DNA of 47,831 nt from Melioribacter roseus (GTDB lineage: Bacteria; Bacteroidota; Ignavibacteria; Ignavibacteriales; Melioribacteraceae): the NCBI GenBank assembly GCA_020722005.1, contig DYLP01000019.1, forward strand, positions 1-47,831, written 5' to 3'. This document shows positions 45,754-47,831 of this stretch, piece after piece. A program made the position numbers and the translations under genes. Numbering within the stretch: position 1 is the stretch's first letter; every line of letters begins with the position of its first letter. The notes under the pieces were generated by a model that saw only the letters and a list, made by a program, of their open reading frames with translations, had not been told where the DNA came from and searched no databases.

Positions 45754-47460
45754 TCAATTTTTACTTTTCATCAGCTCCCGTGCTCCGTCAAGCGCCGCCT
45801 CGGTAATTTCTTCACCACTGATTAATTTAGCCACTTCTCTAAGTTTTTCATCGTCGTTCAGAATTTTGATAGTGCTGATAATTCTGCCATTCGATTTTTT
45901 CTTTTCGACAGCGTAATGATGATCTGCCAGACCCGCAATCTGGGGCAGGTGGGTTATAGCAATTATTTGATGAGAGGAAGCAAGTTCTTTCAGAGCAAAG
46001 CCTACTTTCTGGGCAATCGAACCACTGATGCCTGTATCGATTTCGTCAAATATTAGAATTGGGAGTCGATCAGATTTAGCAAGGATCGATTTGAGCGCCA
46101 GCATAATTCTGGAAATTTCGCCTCCCGATGCAACTTTTGTCAATGGTTTTGGATCTTCACCCAAATTAGTGGAAATAAAGAATTCAATTTTATCAATGCC
46201 TCTTTCGTTATAACCAGTTCTCTCCTGGTCAATCAATAAGTAGTTATTATCATTTTCAAGCCTTTCTCTTTCGATCTTAACCTGGAAATTGCTGTTAGGG
46301 ATACCCAGATTTTTGAGAGCTTGTTCGATTTCCTTTTTAATCTTTGGTATAACTTTTTTACGAGCTTCCGATAAGGCAATTGATAGCAAGCCGCATTCTT
46401 TTCTGAGGGATTCGATTTTTTTCAGAAGCTCTTCTTTCAAGCTAGAGAAATTTTCGGTAGTCTGAATTTCGGCTGCAATTTTGTCTCTGTATTCTAAAAC
46501 TGAATGAATTGAACCACCGTACTTTTTTTTCAATAATTTAAAAGCGTTCAGACGCTGTCGTATATTTTCAAGTCGTTCAGGATCGATATCAATTTTATCT
46601 TTATAACTTCTGAAGAAGTTAGAAACTTCTGCAATAATAATGGAGGCTGACTCAATTTCGTTTAGTTTATCGCTCACGGAAGAATCAATCCTCGTCAATT
46701 CAGCAATACGGTTTTTAATATAATTGATACGATCGTGTACCGAATTTTCCTCTTCGTAGAGCAGATGATAAATCTCTTCGGAAAGTTCAATCAATTGTTC
46801 ACTGTTTTCGAGTAGATTCAATTCTTTTTCCAGTGCTTCCTCTTCATCAGGTTGAGGGTCTACTTCATTTATCTCCTTTAATTGAAAACTATAGAGTTCA
46901 TATTTTTCTTTCAGTGCATTTTCTTTCGAAACAAGCTCTTCGTATTTAATTATTTCTTTCTTGAGTAGAATTAAGTTTTGTTTGTAATTATTGAGCATCG
47001 ATTCATTTCTGGCAAATTCGTCGACCAGTTCAATGTGAGTTGAAATTCTGAGAAGTGACTGATGTTCGTGCTGACCGTGTAAATCGACAAGGTAATTCCC
47101 AATATCTTTAATTAGAGATAGTGATACTGGTGAATCATTCAGGAAACATCTATTCGTACCCTTTACTGAAATTTCTCTTCGTACAATCAAATCATCATAA
47201 ATATCGATTTCATTCTCAGAGAGCAAGCTGATTACTTTTTGATGCCCTCTGATATCGAATATTCCTTCCACGATTGACTTAATTGCTCCTTTTCGGACGA
47301 CTTCCGAAGAAGCTCTGTCGCCTAAGAGTAGACCCATTGCATCAATAAGAATCGATTTGCCGGCACCTGTTTCACCCGTTATGATATTCAAACCACCGTG
47401 AAATTCAATTTCAATCTCTTCTATAAGTGCATAATCTTTTATATAAAGACTCTTCAACAT
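45754..47460 (-). CDS. recN: DNA repair protein RecN
   Basis: RecN is an SMC-like ATPase that acts in double-strand break repair. The 568-residue protein has Walker A GETGAGKS (29-36) at its N-terminus, a long coiled-coil middle (about 155-385), the signature ASGGEISR and Walker B LIFDEIDTGISG toward the C-terminus. It starts at the ATG at 47460 and diverges from the tRNA gene. A TTTG-N18-TACTTTTG promoter is placed about 50 nt upstream. Confidence 0.96.
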   Translation of the reverse strand: MLKSLYIKDYALIEEIEIEFHGGLNIITGETGAGKSILIDAMGLLLGDRASSEVVRKGAIKSIVEGIFDIRGHQKVISLLSENEIDIYDDLIVRREISVKGTNRCFLNDSPVSLSLIKDIGNYLVDLHGQHEHQSLLRISTHIELVDEFARNESMLNNYKQNLILLKKEIIKYEELVSKENALKEKYELYSFQLKEINEVDPQPDEEEALEKELNLLENSEQLIELSEEIYHLLYEEENSVHDRINYIKNRIAELTRIDSSVSDKLNEIESASIIIAEVSNFFRSYKDKIDIDPERLENIRQRLNAFKLLKKKYGGSIHSVLEYRDKIAAEIQTTENFSSLKEELLKKIESLRKECGLLSIALSEARKKVIPKIKKEIEQALKNLGIPNSNFQVKIERERLENDNNYLLIDQERTGYNERGIDKIEFFISTNLGEDPKPLTKVASGGEISRIMLALKSILAKSDRLPILIFDEIDTGISGSIAQKVGFALKELASSHQIIAITHLPQIAGLADHHYAVEKKKSNGRIISTIKILNDDEKLREVAKLISGEEITEAALDGARELMKSKN

Positions 47461-47510
47461 AGTTTGCTCTATTGTTCAACAAAACTTCTACCCAAAATTA
47501 TTACAATAAA

Positions 47511-47540
47511 CAAAAGTATCAAGCTTTTTAAATAAACAAA
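47511..47540 (-). promoter_or_regulatory. recN promoter of Bacteroidota type
   Basis: On the minus strand TTTG (47537-47540) is followed after 18 nt by TACTTTTG (47511-47518), again matching TTTG / TAnnTTTG. It lies about 50 nt upstream of the recN ATG, in the divergent spacer shared with the tRNA promoter. Confidence 0.6.
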
Positions 47541-47571
47541 GGACAAAAAATGATAATTTTTTACGATAAGA

Positions 47572-47602
47572 TTGACAACTAATCGACAGTTTTCTATATT
47601 TG
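47572..47602 (+). promoter_or_regulatory. tRNA-fMet promoter
   Basis: TTGACA (47572-47577) and TATATT (47595-47600) are separated by 17 nt, an ideal sigma-70-type promoter. The extended box TATATTTG (47595-47602) also fits the Bacteroidota TAnnTTTG element, 20 nt after TTG. The transcript would include the tRNA-like relic before the intact tRNA. Confidence 0.75.
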
Positions 47603-47636
47603 TAGTCCAAAATTTGAAACGACTCCAAGATTATTT

Positions 47637-47692
47637 CGCGGAGTGGAGTCCCGCAAGATCGGGAGTAGCTCGTACGGGGCTCATAAGCTTAA
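47637..47692 (+). pseudogene. Degenerate 5' half of an initiator tRNA (tRNA-fMet-like relic)
   Basis: The segment starts CGCGGAGTGGAG and later has AGTAGCTCGT and GGGCTCATAAGC. These match the acceptor 5' strand, D-arm and anticodon arm (CAT) of the intact tRNA-fMet that starts 79 nt downstream. The D-loop is expanded by about 10 nt containing a TCCCG/CGGGA hairpin (47649-47653 with 47660-47664). No T-arm or 3' acceptor strand follows, only an A-rich stretch. It is therefore most likely a truncated duplicate, though a leader element that mimics the tRNA cannot be excluded. Confidence 0.6.
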
Positions 47693-47715
47693 GAGAAAAA
47701 ATTAAAAAATTATAT

Positions 47716-47788
<73 letters not shown>

Positions 47789-47798
47789 CAAATAAACT

Positions 47799-47831
47799 AA
47801 GCCTCGGTAAACAACTGAGGCTTTTCTTTTT
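47799..47831 (+). terminator. Intrinsic terminator after tRNA-fMet
   Basis: AAGCCTC (47799-47805) pairs with GAGGCTT (47817-47823) and the stem can be extended inward by a G-T, a G-C and a T-A pair. A T-rich run (TTTTCTTTTT) continues to the window edge. Confidence 0.88.

Overview
The window is a dense, AT-rich bacterial chromosome segment, and nearly every gene is on the minus strand. Only a tRNA gene at the right edge is on the plus strand. Gene content (LolA, a 7TM-HD phosphodiesterase, an MsbA-type exporter, cytochrome bd, several secreted proteins ending in A-Q signal cleavage sites) and three promoters of the form TTTG/TTG-N18-20-TAnnTTTG point to a diderm of the Bacteroidota/Chlorobiota/Ignavibacteriota group. 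An Ignavibacteria (Melioribacter/Ignavibacterium-like) organism is my best guess. That is an inference from style and protein character, not a database result.

Layout in the direction of transcription (right to left). At the right edge a plus-strand promoter leads into a degenerate initiator-tRNA-like relic, then an intact tRNA-fMet and its terminator. Diverging from it are recN, a DUF6588-like exported protein and hemW. Next is the classical translation/transcription block rimP-nusA-infB-rbfA-truB-ribF, followed by rpsO-pnp with a strong terminator, then dusB-type dus and rng. An unbroken run follows: fsa/talC, gcvT, comB, ftsK, lolA, a flippase-like membrane protein, an outer-membrane beta-barrel candidate, uppP, a lipoprotein cyclophilin, an NSS sodium symporter, a previously easy-to-miss 40-residue MetS-like small subunit, and holA. 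Then come an ECF sigma factor with a membrane partner, rpmE (own promoter and terminator), and rsmB-rodZ-like-ligA plus an unknown protein and a STAS protein.

The leftmost third has an eight-gene, tightly coupled operon (gaps of 3 nt or less, or ATGA overlaps): a Cof-type HAD phosphatase, a PgpH-like c-di-AMP phosphodiesterase, xerD, a lipoprotein of unknown function, an MsbA-like ABC exporter, a WaaE-like glycosyltransferase, nadK and a thioredoxin-fold protein. After a 556-nt spacer comes a respiratory locus: Rrf2 regulator, cydA, cydB, a PsiE-like membrane protein and the start of a sulfide:quinone reductase-like flavoprotein. Together these would pass electrons from sulfide via quinone to a sulfide-tolerant oxygen reductase, under a regulator that has candidate Fe-S cysteines.

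Most of the window is housekeeping. The points that deserve a second look are the tRNA-fMet-like relic in the tRNA leader, the short MetS-like gene, the hairpin plus U-tract wedged between a promoter and rimP, the Rrf2/dyad arrangement at the bd oxidase locus, and two or three conserved-looking proteins of unknown function.
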